Positions 55,618 to 63,850 of a DNA stretch of 64,000 nucleotides are shown here, in pieces. The stretch comes from Desulfolithobacter dissulfuricans (GTDB taxonomy: Bacteria; Desulfobacterota; Desulfobulbia; Desulfobulbales; Desulfobulbaceae), in NCBI RefSeq assembly GCF_025998535.1, contig NZ_AP024233.1, positions 2,612,001-2,676,000 on the forward strand, given 5' to 3'. Within the stretch, counting starts at the first letter, position 1; every line of letters starts with the position of its first letter. Under the pieces are notes generated by a model, which saw only the letters and a program-made list of their open reading frames with translations, did not search any database and was not told where the DNA came from. The translations under genes were made by a program, and so were the position numbers.

Positions 55618-55878
55618 ACTCTGCCATACATCCGACTTGATGGAATAACCATCATGCACCAATCAACCGGTGGCCACGGTTTTGCCCCGGAAAAATTCCT
55701 TCTGCATGATTTCTATCAATGGTGTACAATAGACACGAACAGTACACCACGCAACCTGCCCACTGTAGCAGAAGAGCGGTGGTGAACAAAGAAAAAACAG
55801 GCCGGTTGCCGGAAGATTCCCATAAGCCCCATTTCCTGCCAGCAGATAAAAAAAAATCAAGAGAAACAACATCCCTAC

Positions 55879-58098
55879 ATGCCAAGAAAAAGATCATCAC
55901 GTCGTAAAACCGCCCATACTTCCTCCAAAATCAAACATTCCGGCAAAACAGCCTCCGGACAGATCCAGCTTGCGGATCAGATTCTGGCCTTTCTCAGTTC
56001 CTTGAAAAAGGGAGCCTCACTGGCCCATATCCTGTCGGCCCTGGAACTGCCCCGCATGCAGCGACAGGCGGTTCGCGACCTGCTCGACAGCCTGGTCCGC
56101 TCCGGCAAGCTGGAACAGCAGGGCAAAAAGTTCCTGCTGGCCAGCGATGCCGGACTCCTCACCGCCACCCTGGACGTCACTGCCCGGGGGTTTGGCTTTG
56201 CCACCGTGGAAGATACAATACCGCGGGAAAATGACATCTTCATTGCCCAGTCCCACATGAACGGTGCCAGCCACGGAGACACGGTGCTGGTCCGGATCAT
56301 CGGCAAATCCCGGGGCCGCCTTGAGGGTCGGGTGGTCAAGGTGGTCAAACGTGGCCTGACCAGGCTCTGCGGGGTCTACACCGCGGCCGGCAAGATGGGC
56401 CACGTGACGCCGGACAATGAAAAACTGCCTTTCACGGTCACCGTCCGCCGCTCCAATACCCACGGCGCCCGCGACGGCGAGGCAGTGCTCCTGCAGATCA
56501 TCGATTACGGCACCGGCAGCCATCCTCCCGAGGGCAAGGTCCTCGAGGTGCTGGGCGACCCGCTTTCTGTACCGGTGCAGATCCGGATGGCCATCGAACA
56601 GTTCGAGCTGGACCGCATGTTTCCCCGGGAAGTACTGGAAGCTACAGCAGCGCTTGAACCCCTGACTACCTGTGACGAAGGCCGGGCCGACCTGCGTCAT
56701 ATTCAGCATGTCACCATTGATGGCGAGACAGCCAAGGACTTCGACGATGCCATTGCTGTAGAGGAGACAACCAGTGGATACCGGCTCTATGTTTCCATTG
56801 CCGATGTCAGCCATTATGTCACCCCCGGTTCGACGATCGATAAAGAGGCCTATAAACGGGGCACCAGTGTCTATCTGCCAAACCTTGTCCTGCCCATGCT
56901 CCCGGAACGGCTCTCCAACGATCTCTGCAGCCTGGTTCCTGATCAGGACCGGCCCGCCTTCACCGCAATTCTCGACTTTGACCGGGAGGGAAACCGGATA
57001 GGAGAAAAATATACAAAATCCATGATCCGCTCCCACCAGCGGTTCACCTATAACACGGTAAACGCCATCCTGTACCTGCGGGACAACCAGGTGCGCAACC
57101 GGTACCGGCACCTGCTGCCCATGCTGGACAATGCCAGACGGCTGGCCACCCTGCTCTTTGATCGCCGCATGCGCAGGGGCAGTCTCGGCTTCAACATCCC
57201 GGAACCTTTCGTCCTGCTCGACGGCGACAGGATAGTCTCCATCACCCGGGCCGAACGGAACCAGGCCCACCAATTGATCGAGGAGTACATGCTGGCCGCC
57301 AACGAGGCCGTGGCTCAGACCATGGCCGAAGCCGGGGAGCCGGTCCTCTACCGGGTGCACGAATACCCGGACCCGGCCAAGGTGGAGCAGTTCACCGAGG
57401 CGGCCCAGTCCCTGGGTCTGGAACTGCCGAAGACCTCCAACGAACCGGCCTGGTTCGCCCGGATCCTGGACGAGGCCCACAAATCACCGGCCGAGTATGT
57501 CATCAACAATCTCCTCCTGCGCACCATGCAGCAGGCCCGTTATTCACCGGAAAATCTCGGCCATTTCGGACTGGCAGCGGAGTATTATCTCCACTTCACC
57601 TCGCCCATCCGCCGCTATCCCGACCTGGTCGCCCACCGGGCCCTGCAGCATCTCCTGACCAGGAAAAAGGGGGAAAGGCAAAAACCGCTTGTTCCCAAGG
57701 GCACCACCCTGGCCGATGCGGCCCTGTATCTCTCGAAACGGGAGCGGATCGCGGTAAATATCGAGCGCAACGTCCAGTCCCGGCTCAATGTCCTCTTTCT
57801 TAAAGACCGGGTTGGCGAGACCTTTGATGCCATCATTTCCGGGGTCACCCCCTTTGGCCTGTTCGTGGAACTGCTGGAATATTTCATCAGCGGCGCGGTC
57901 CCGGTTCGTGAAATGCAAGACGATTATTACATCCATGACAGCCGGGCCAACCGGCTGATCGGCGAACGCACCGGTATCACCTACCAGCTGGGTGACCTGC
58001 TCCGGGTTCGGCTCGATCATGTGGACATACTGGCCAAACGTCTCACCTTTTCCATCTCTGCCGAAATGGCCGACACCGCCGAGGGACAGGCGGACTGA
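55879..58098 (+). CDS. rnr: Ribonuclease R
   Basis: A processive 3'-5' exoribonuclease. The 739-residue protein has a basic N-terminus (MPRKRSSRRKTAHTSSKIKH), a winged-helix region, cold-shock domains, the RNB catalytic domain (DGETAKDFDDAIAVEET has the metal-binding Asp residues; YVSIADVSHYV; LCSLVPDQDRPAF; HFTSPIRRYPDLVAHRAL) and a C-terminal S1 domain (GETFDAIISGVTPFGLFVEL). The length is at the short end of the family. It precedes znuC by 31 bases, perhaps on the same transcript. Confidence 0.96.
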   Translation: MPRKRSSRRKTAHTSSKIKHSGKTASGQIQLADQILAFLSSLKKGASLAHILSALELPRMQRQAVRDLLDSLVRSGKLEQQGKKFLLASDAGLLTATLDVTARGFGFATVEDTIPRENDIFIAQSHMNGASHGDTVLVRIIGKSRGRLEGRVVKVVKRGLTRLCGVYTAAGKMGHVTPDNEKLPFTVTVRRSNTHGARDGEAVLLQIIDYGTGSHPPEGKVLEVLGDPLSVPVQIRMAIEQFELDRMFPREVLEATAALEPLTTCDEGRADLRHIQHVTIDGETAKDFDDAIAVEETTSGYRLYVSIADVSHYVTPGSTIDKEAYKRGTSVYLPNLVLPMLPERLSNDLCSLVPDQDRPAFTAILDFDREGNRIGEKYTKSMIRSHQRFTYNTVNAILYLRDNQVRNRYRHLLPMLDNARRLATLLFDRRMRRGSLGFNIPEPFVLLDGDRIVSITRAERNQAHQLIEEYMLAANEAVAQTMAEAGEPVLYRVHEYPDPAKVEQFTEAAQSLGLELPKTSNEPAWFARILDEAHKSPAEYVINNLLLRTMQQARYSPENLGHFGLAAEYYLHFTSPIRRYPDLVAHRALQHLLTRKKGERQKPLVPKGTTLADAALYLSKRERIAVNIERNVQSRLNVLFLKDRVGETFDAIISGVTPFGLFVELLEYFISGAVPVREMQDDYYIHDSRANRLIGERTGITYQLGDLLRVRLDHVDILAKRLTFSISAEMADTAEGQAD

Positions 58099-58129
58099 CC
58101 CGATTCCCAGCCACCAGCAGAGGATCTCC

Positions 58130-58912
58130 ATGACCAAGAAGAACGCCCGGCCGGGAAAGTCGGTTATCGTCATCCGGGATCTCAGCTTTTCCTACGGGGA
58201 ACGGCTGATTCTCGAGAACGTGAACCTGGTCATCCATGAGCGGGAGATGATCGGTATCATCGGCCCCAACGGCGGCGGCAAGACCACCCTGCTCAAACTG
58301 ATTCTCGGCCTGCTCAAACCGGACCGGGGCTCCGTCCTGGTCTTTGGCCAGCCACCGGAAAAAGTGGCCCACCGGATCGGCTATGTGCCGCAGCACATGC
58401 AGTTTGATGACCGTTTCCCCGTCTCGGTTCTTGACGTGGTACTCATGGGGCTGGCCGGCCGCGGCGGCCTGGGGCCCCTGCCCGGAAAGATGAAGGAAAA
58501 AGCCCTGCAGACCCTGGATCGGGTCGAACTGAGTGCATATGCGCACCATCCCTTTGCCGGCCTTTCCGGCGGCCAGCGCCAGCGGGTCCTCATCGCCAGG
58601 GCCCTGGCCGGGGAACCCGAGATGCTCCTTTTTGACGAACCCACGGCCAACGTGGACTCCAGGGCCGGGGAAAAACTCTACGCCATCCTGCACCAGCTCA
58701 ACCAGGAGATGACCATCCTGGTGGTGTCCCATGACATCGGTTTTGTCAACCAGCAGATAACCTCAGTGGTCTGTGTCAACCAGCAGGTTCAGATCCATCC
58801 GACCAGCGAACTGGCCGGCCACAACATCATTGATCTCTACGGGCGGGACATTGCTCTGATCCGCCACGACCACCGCTGCTCGCCGGAGGGACACTCATGC
58901 TCCAGTTCCTGA
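58130..58912 (+). CDS. znuC: Zinc/manganese-type ABC transporter, ATP-binding protein
   Basis: A 260-residue ABC ATPase: Walker A GPNGGGKTTLLKL, Q-loop YVPQHMQFDD, signature LSGGQRQRVLIARAL, Walker B MLLFDEPTANVD, H-loop VVSHDIGFV. The sequence (VLDVVLMGLAGRGGLGPL) matches the ZnuC/TroB-type subfamily for divalent metal uptake. The end of the protein is rich in His/Cys (HDHRCSPEGHSCS), suitable for metal binding. It overlaps znuB by 16 bases, and no periplasmic binding protein gene is present in the window. Confidence 0.9.
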   Translation: MTKKNARPGKSVIVIRDLSFSYGERLILENVNLVIHEREMIGIIGPNGGGKTTLLKLILGLLKPDRGSVLVFGQPPEKVAHRIGYVPQHMQFDDRFPVSVLDVVLMGLAGRGGLGPLPGKMKEKALQTLDRVELSAYAHHPFAGLSGGQRQRVLIARALAGEPEMLLFDEPTANVDSRAGEKLYAILHQLNQEMTILVVSHDIGFVNQQITSVVCVNQQVQIHPTSELAGHNIIDLYGRDIALIRHDHRCSPEGHSCSSS

Positions 58913-59763
58913 GAGACTTTCAGCAGTTCACCTTCCTCCAGCACGCCCTGCTGGCCGGCATGCTGGCCTCGGTGGCCTGCGGCGTCGTCGGCTCCTATGT
59001 CACGGTCCGGCGCATGACCTATGTCACCGGCGCCATTGCCCACTGCACGCTGGGAGGCATGGGTATTGCCCGCTACCTGCAGAAAACCCGCGATATTGAC
59101 TGGTGCAGCCCGCTGCTCGGCGCCATTCTGGCGGCCCTTGCGGCGGCACTTGCCATCTCCTTCATGCAGCATCGGACAAAAGCACGGCAGGACAGCGTTC
59201 TGAGCGGTATCTGGGCCGTGGGCATGGCGGTTGGCATCCTCTTTATCGCCCGGACTCCAGGATACAACGAGGACCTGATGAGTTATCTCTTCGGAGACAT
59301 TCTTATGGTTTCCAGCACCGACCTGCTGCTGATCACTCTGCTCGACCTGCTGGTCCTGGGAACCATCTATCTCTGCTATCCGCGCCTGCTGGCCATCAGC
59401 TTTGATGAGGAGTTCGCCCGCCTCACCGGTATCCGGGTCGAACTGTACAACACCCTGTTTCTCTGCCTGGTTGCCCTGACCGTTGTGCTCCTGGTTCAGG
59501 TGGTGGGCATCGTCCTGGTGGTAGCCCTCCTCGCCCTGCCGGCGGCAGCCGCCTCAAGGCTCACCTTCCGGTTACCGGCCATGATGCTTGTCAGCGTGTT
59601 TTTTTCCATGCTGGCCACCAGCGGGGGGCTGGCCCTGAGTTATGGACCGGACCTGCCCACCGGGGCCACCATCATTCTTATCTGCGCGGCCATCTTTGCA
59701 ACCAGCGGCCTCCTGCAGCGTCTTGGCCTCTGGTCCGGCAACCGCTCCGGATCTTTGCCTTGA
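58897..59763 (+). CDS. znuB: Zinc/manganese-type ABC transporter, permease
   Basis: A 288-residue membrane protein with about seven to eight hydrophobic helices of the ABC-3 family. Conserved stretches: LAGMLASVACGVVGSYVTVRRMTYVTGAIAHCTLGGMGIA near the N-terminus and VVGIVLVVALLALPAAAASRL near residue 210. The start overlaps the end of znuC, so it is the coupled permease partner. Metal specificity (Zn or Mn) cannot be fixed without the binding protein. Confidence 0.92.
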   Translation: MLQFLRDFQQFTFLQHALLAGMLASVACGVVGSYVTVRRMTYVTGAIAHCTLGGMGIARYLQKTRDIDWCSPLLGAILAALAAALAISFMQHRTKARQDSVLSGIWAVGMAVGILFIARTPGYNEDLMSYLFGDILMVSSTDLLLITLLDLLVLGTIYLCYPRLLAISFDEEFARLTGIRVELYNTLFLCLVALTVVLLVQVVGIVLVVALLALPAAAASRLTFRLPAMMLVSVFFSMLATSGGLALSYGPDLPTGATIILICAAIFATSGLLQRLGLWSGNRSGSLP

Positions 59764-59944
59764 CGAAAATCCGCTTTTCAAATAAAGATGAAGGTGATTT
59801 TCCGCCTGATTTCTCAGAAGCGGAGAAACGGCCTGTTCCGGAGCGGAGCTTTTTTGCTCAGAGCCGCGGCTCCCAGGAAAAAGAGCACCGCTCCCGCCCG
59901 GACACGCGCATGATTATTTTCCTTTTCCGACAGAGGTACTTCCC

Positions 59945-60466
59945 ATGGAAGAGACAAGCTGGATCACTAAGATCATTACCAACCCCTATGCCCTGGTGCC
60001 CACCCTGCTCCTTTTATTTGCACTCTTCATGTGGCTGCGCAGCCAGCTGACCATCAGGAAACTGCACAGAGACATCAAGAAACTGCGCGAACACCTGCAC
60101 ACCAAGCTGGAAATCGACTCGGAAGAGATGGAACGGCGCAAGAAAGAGATGGAGCGCCTCAAGCAGGAACGGGACAACCTCCGCAATATGGTTCAGGTAC
60201 TCAACCAGAAACCGGGCAAACAGGAAATCCGCCAGGCCCATATTTACCAGAAGGCCATCGACATCATGTTCGAGAAGGCGCCCGGCTTTGCCCCGGCCTG
60301 GCAGATCACCCTGAAGGAAGCTGAAGAAGAGATGAAAAATGCCGAAAAAGGCATTATTCCCTTTTTCAAGCGGTTCAAGGGCTCCACGGGTCTGCCCAGC
60401 GGCGACTCGGACAGGTCCAGGGACAGGAAATCCACCCTTGAACTGGAAGACCCTGCAGCTTCCTGA
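59945..60466 (+). CDS. Membrane-anchored coiled-coil protein, uncharacterised
   Basis: A 173-residue protein: an N-terminal hydrophobic helix (ALVPTLLLLFALFMWL, about residues 16-31), then a long charged coiled coil (SEEMERRKKEMERLKQERDNLRNMV), a shorter helix and a polar, Arg/Asp/Ser-rich tail. No domain is recognised. It lies between znuB and trmJ on the plus strand, with 181 and 38 bases on its sides. It may be part of a transcript with trmJ. Function unknown. Confidence 0.8.
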   Translation: MEETSWITKIITNPYALVPTLLLLFALFMWLRSQLTIRKLHRDIKKLREHLHTKLEIDSEEMERRKKEMERLKQERDNLRNMVQVLNQKPGKQEIRQAHIYQKAIDIMFEKAPGFAPAWQITLKEAEEEMKNAEKGIIPFFKRFKGSTGLPSGDSDRSRDRKSTLELEDPAAS

Positions 60467-60504
60467 AATCCCATCTGCCAGAAAGACCACTCCCCAGACC
60501 TGCC

Positions 60505-61263
60505 ATGGAACCTGATGCACAGCAACCCGGCATGCTGCCCGGCTCGGCCCTGATTCTGGTCGGGCCGCGCTACCCGGAAAACATTGGCGCTTCGGCACGG
60601 ATTGCGTGCAATTTCGGTATCGAGCAGCTCATCGTTGTCAGCAGGGAAGAACCTGACCAGGAACGGATGCTCAAGATGGCCACCCACAAGGCCGCCCATC
60701 TCATCCATTCCCTGCAACGCGTTGAGACCACTGCGGCCGCGGCCGAGCCATTCCAGTTCATAGTCGGGACCACTGCCCGCCAGGGCCGACACCGGGTCCT
60801 GGAAAAGACGCCCCGGGAGGTCATGGATGAACTGGCGCCCCTGGCCAGGGGCGGTAACCGCATAGCGCTCATGTTCGGGCCCGAGAACACCGGGCTCACC
60901 AACGAGGACCTGGATCTCTGCCAGTTCCAGTCCACCATTCCCACGGTCAACTTTTCCTCACTCAACCTGGCCCAGGCCGTGGCCATTCACTGCTACGAAC
61001 TCTCCATGGCCCTGACCGGAGCCAAAAGCCATCCGCCCGCGGATGCCGAGTATGCCAACTCCTTTGAACTCGAGGGCATGTATGAGCATATCGAGGAGGC
61101 CCTGACCAGGATCACCTTCATCCACGACACCAACCGGACTTACTGGATGCGCAATATCCGCCAGTTCCTGAGCCGGGTCAAGCTGAAGAAAAAGGAAGCC
61201 AGCATGATCCGCGGCATCTGCCGCAAACTGCTCTGGCATGAAAAGGAATCAGTGGAAGGATAG
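60505..61263 (+). CDS. trmJ: tRNA (cytidine/uridine-2'-O-)-methyltransferase TrmJ
   Basis: A SpoU-class (SPOUT) methyltransferase of 252 residues that 2'-O-methylates position 32 in the tRNA anticodon loop, with SAM bound in a knot. Motifs: ILVGPRYPENIGASARIACNFG (motif 1), MFGPENTGLTNEDLDLC (motif 2) and VNFSSLNLAQAVAIHCYEL (motif 3). A C-terminal helical extension (ALTRITFIHDTNRTYWMRNIRQFL) is typical of TrmJ. It is convergent with the endonuclease III-like gene, whose stop lies 72 bases on. Confidence 0.94.
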   Translation: MEPDAQQPGMLPGSALILVGPRYPENIGASARIACNFGIEQLIVVSREEPDQERMLKMATHKAAHLIHSLQRVETTAAAAEPFQFIVGTTARQGRHRVLEKTPREVMDELAPLARGGNRIALMFGPENTGLTNEDLDLCQFQSTIPTVNFSSLNLAQAVAIHCYELSMALTGAKSHPPADAEYANSFELEGMYEHIEEALTRITFIHDTNRTYWMRNIRQFLSRVKLKKKEASMIRGICRKLLWHEKESVEG

Positions 61264-61334
61264 ACGGGAGGTGCGCTCCCTCTGCCGGGGAGAAAGGTTG
61301 AGCCCCCTGTCCGGAATGCCCCTGAAAGGTAAAC

Positions 61335-61979
61335 CTACAGTCCCTCCAGGGGGCAGGCGGCACAGTTCGGCCTGGACTTTTTGCAGAATTCTTTCCCCAC
61401 CCGCACCAGCAGGGCGTGATATTCGTTGAACAGCGCCACGTCTTCCTCCAGATTGTCCATGAACAGTTCCTGGAGCTCGTAATAGCCGAAACTCTCATCG
61501 ACCAGCTCATGCCGGAAAAGGATACGGTGGGTATAGGCGTCGATAACGAACACCGGCTGACCGGCAGCATAAAGGATAATGGAATCCGCGGTTTCCGGAC
61601 CGATGCCCTTGACCGCGAGCAGTTCTTCGCGCAGGCGTTCCCTGGGCAGGGAGAGAAAATACGCCAGGTCCCCGCCCCAGTTGTCCCTGATATGGGCAAA
61701 CAGATTCTGCAGCCGACCGGCCTTGATATTATAATAACCGGACGGACGGATATACCCGGCCAGGCTTTCCCTGTCCAGGGCTGCCATGGCCTCAAAGCTC
61801 ATCAGACCGGCATCCTTGAGATTGGTGATGGCCTTTTCCACATTCTGCCAGTTGGTATTCTGGGTCAGCACTGCCCCCACCATGACCTCGAACGGAGTAT
61901 CACCAGGCCACCAGTTCTGCGGGCCGAAATGATCCAGGAGACGGGTATATATTTGCTCAAGAAGCCGGGCTGTAGTCAT
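61335..61979 (-). CDS. Endonuclease III-like DNA glycosylase (HhH-GPD), one iron-sulfur cysteine absent
   Basis: A 214-residue HhH-GPD protein. The N-terminus (MTTARLLEQIYTRLLDHFGPQNWWPG) is followed by the hairpin LLAVKGIGPETADSIILYAAGQPVFVIDAYTHRI, with the catalytic Asp in VFVIDAYTHR. The C-terminal cluster motif reads CKKSRPNCAACPLEGL and stops where the fourth cysteine of the usual C-x6-C-x2-C-x5-C would come. It could be a MagIII-type or degenerate-cluster member. The substrate is unclear. Confidence 0.85.
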   Translation of the reverse strand: MTTARLLEQIYTRLLDHFGPQNWWPGDTPFEVMVGAVLTQNTNWQNVEKAITNLKDAGLMSFEAMAALDRESLAGYIRPSGYYNIKAGRLQNLFAHIRDNWGGDLAYFLSLPRERLREELLAVKGIGPETADSIILYAAGQPVFVIDAYTHRILFRHELVDESFGYYELQELFMDNLEEDVALFNEYHALLVRVGKEFCKKSRPNCAACPLEGL

Positions 61980-62007
61980 GGTACCATCCTGTTTTTTTCA
62001 ACCGGGT

Positions 62008-63093
62008 TCAGTCTCCCAGACAGATACCGATTTCCCGAGCGGTCATGACCTTGTCGCTCTCCAGATCAACCATCTTGCGGGAGCTGACCGCCTCGGCCAG
62101 GGGCACTGCCGACATGCAGGGGGGCGTCCAGGCCACCATGTGATCAAAGGTGCCAGCTTCAGCCATCCGAACAGCTGCCGCACCAAAACGAAGGGCCAGC
62201 AGCCGGTCAAAGGTGGTCGGCGAGCCGCCACGCTGCAGATGCCCCAGAACCAGGGAACGGGTATCCTTACCCAGTTTTTCCCGGATCTGCCGGGCCACCC
62301 GTTCGCCGATCCCGCCCAACACTACCTCCTGGCGTCCCAGTTCCCCCTTTTCCTTGACGACAACCGTGCCGTCCTTGGCCTTGGCCCCCTCGGCCACCAC
62401 GACAATGGAGTAGTGCTTATCGTGGAGTTCGTTATCGGTTATCTTTTCGCAGACCTTATCGATATCAAAGGGAACCTCGGGGATGAGGATAACATCGGCC
62501 CCGCCGGAGATTCCTGAGTAGAGCGCGATCCAGCCCGATTCCCGCCCCATAACCTCCACCACCATGACCCGGTCGTGGGACTTGGCGGTGGAGTGGAGCT
62601 TGTCCAGGGCCTCGGTGGCGGTGGCCACCGCGGTATCAAAACCAAAGGTCCGGTCGGTGGCCTTGAGATCGTTGTCGATGGTCTTTGGTACCCCGATGAC
62701 CGGCATACCCTTCTGGGCAAACCGGTGGGCTATCTCCAGACTGCCATCCCCTCCCACGGCAATGTGGCAGTAGAATCCCATCCGTTTGAAGTTTTCCAGC
62801 ACCCGGTTGGAGACATCCACCACCTTGACCTCGCCGGCCAGGTTGGTAATCGGCATGGCAAAGGGATTTTCCTTGTTGGTGGAGCCGAGAATGGTACCGC
62901 CGATGGGAGTAATGCCCTCCACTTCCTTGGGAGTCAGGCGGACCAGGTCATCGTAGTCAAGCAGGCCCCGGTAGCCGCTGCGGCTGCCATAGACCTCCCA
63001 GCCCCGCATGGAAGCCGACTTGACCACCGCATAGATGACAGCGTTGAGGCCCGGCGCATCGCCTCCACCTGTGGAAATAACTATCTTACGCAT
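62008..63093 (-). CDS. pfkA: 6-phosphofructokinase
   Basis: Phosphorylates fructose 6-phosphate in glycolysis. The 361-residue protein starts MRKIVISTGGGDAPGLNAVI and has IAVGGDGSLEIAHRF, the PKTIDNDL catalytic loop, the GRESGWIALYSGI hinge and MVVEVMGRE. The combination GGDGS with PKTIDND (Gly in the phosphate-donor loop but Lys instead of Gly in the other) is typical of the ATP-dependent group III clade, though PPi use cannot be excluded. The ATG at 63093 follows a GGGGGA-rich site. Longer in-frame starts (to 63231) lack conservation. Confidence 0.95.
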   Translation of the reverse strand: MRKIVISTGGGDAPGLNAVIYAVVKSASMRGWEVYGSRSGYRGLLDYDDLVRLTPKEVEGITPIGGTILGSTNKENPFAMPITNLAGEVKVVDVSNRVLENFKRMGFYCHIAVGGDGSLEIAHRFAQKGMPVIGVPKTIDNDLKATDRTFGFDTAVATATEALDKLHSTAKSHDRVMVVEVMGRESGWIALYSGISGGADVILIPEVPFDIDKVCEKITDNELHDKHYSIVVVAEGAKAKDGTVVVKEKGELGRQEVVLGGIGERVARQIREKLGKDTRSLVLGHLQRGGSPTTFDRLLALRFGAAAVRMAEAGTFDHMVAWTPPCMSAVPLAEAVSSRKMVDLESDKVMTAREIGICLGD

Positions 63094-63292
63094 GCTTCCC
63101 CCCTGGGTGTTCTGTGAAAAGTACCTGATACCGACTGGTTGTCTCAATTGTAGGGAGTAGTACCCCTTTTGGCAACCTCTTTTGCTCCGCCGTGGCCCTG
63201 CCCCAACGCCACCTTCCCAGCAAAACAACATCCCGAAAGAGGAAATTTCGTGGACCTCACCCGGACACGGCAGGAATCATTTTCATTTACAG

Positions 63293-63321
63293 TTGACTTC
63301 CGTGGCGAAGTGTCGTATTCT
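63293..63321 (+). promoter_or_regulatory. Promoter of the HesB-like selenoprotein gene
   Basis: TTGACT (63293-63298), a 17-base spacer, then TATTCT (63316-63321). A leader follows with a short hairpin (ATCCTG/CAGGAT) and a T-rich stretch, and then AGGAGG six bases before the ATG. Confidence 0.75.
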
Positions 63322-63397
63322 ATTTAAGATAAAATAGAGACAACTACATCCTGAACCAGGATGTTGGGATTTTTTTCAATACTGCAAGGAGGATGTC

Positions 63398-63733
63398 ATG
63401 CTCGAAGTGACAAGTTCTGCAATCCAGAACTTAAAAAATTATCTCTCACAAAATAACATTGACTCGGCGGTCCGGGTCGCCCTGATGCAGGGTGGCTGAG
63501 CTGGTCCCTCTCTGGGTCTGGCTCTGGATGAGCCTAAAGAAAACGATCAGAAGTTTGAAGAAGACGGCCTGACCTTCCTGGTGGAGCAGGGACTTCTCTC
63601 TTCGTGCGGCAATATCAAGATCGACTTCATCGATGCCGGTTACCGTTCCGGATTCTCCATCACCTCGACCAACCCGGTTGGCGGTGGAGGAGGATGCAGC
63701 TCGGGTTCCTGCGGTTCAGGATCCTGCGGCTGA
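63398..63733 (+). CDS. HesB/IscA-like selenoprotein (in-frame TGA read as selenocysteine)
   Basis: The frame starts MLEVTSSAIQNLKNYLSQNN with AGGAGG upstream, and TGA occurs in frame at codon 34 (63497-63499). It then continues AGPSLGLALDEPKENDQKF to a normal stop. 111 codons follow the HesB/IscA fold (FIDAGYRSGFSI; C-terminal CSSGSCGSGSC cysteines). Codon 34 aligns with the first conserved metal-ligand Cys of IscA (QGGU-xGPS), the usual Sec site in HesB-like selenoproteins. A candidate SECIS hairpin lies 20 bases on. It probably serves iron-sulfur or redox chemistry. Confidence 0.85.
63520..63534 (+). promoter_or_regulatory. Candidate bacterial SECIS hairpin
   Basis: GGCTC (63520-63524), loop TGGAT, GAGCC (63530-63534). 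The loop starts 26 bases after the TGA, within the spacing expected for SelB-bound SECIS stems, and has a G in its second position as the bacterial consensus requires. It is inside the coding region, as normal for bacteria. Confidence 0.65.
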
Positions 63734-63756
63734 TCACCCTGCCACAACTCGTCAGA

Positions 63757-63835
63757 TCGAGTAGGGTGAGGCAAGGTAATTAAGCTTGCCTCATCCCTCT
63801 CACAGAACCGTACGTACGGGCCTCGTATACGGCTC
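63757..63835 (-). ncRNA. 3' end of a group II intron (domains V and VI)
   Basis: On the minus strand, 63805-63835 reads GAGCCGTATACGAGG and returns to CGTACGTACGGTTC, a stem-bulge hairpin like catalytic domain V. It is followed by a domain-VI-like helix (about 63757-63804, GATGAGGCAAG pairing with CTTGCCTCA) and the sequence CCCTACTCGAT near 63757-63766, which looks like the intron 3' end. The element runs out of the window on the right. Confidence 0.75.
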
Positions 63836-63850
63836 CTGTTTATTTTTCCT

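Noticed and set aside
59760-60050. Plus-strand frame MTKIRFSNKDEG... between znuB and the coiled-coil gene
   Set aside because: Most of it overlaps the start of the coiled-coil gene in another frame and becomes Arg/Pro/Ser-rich there. No ribosome-binding site was found.
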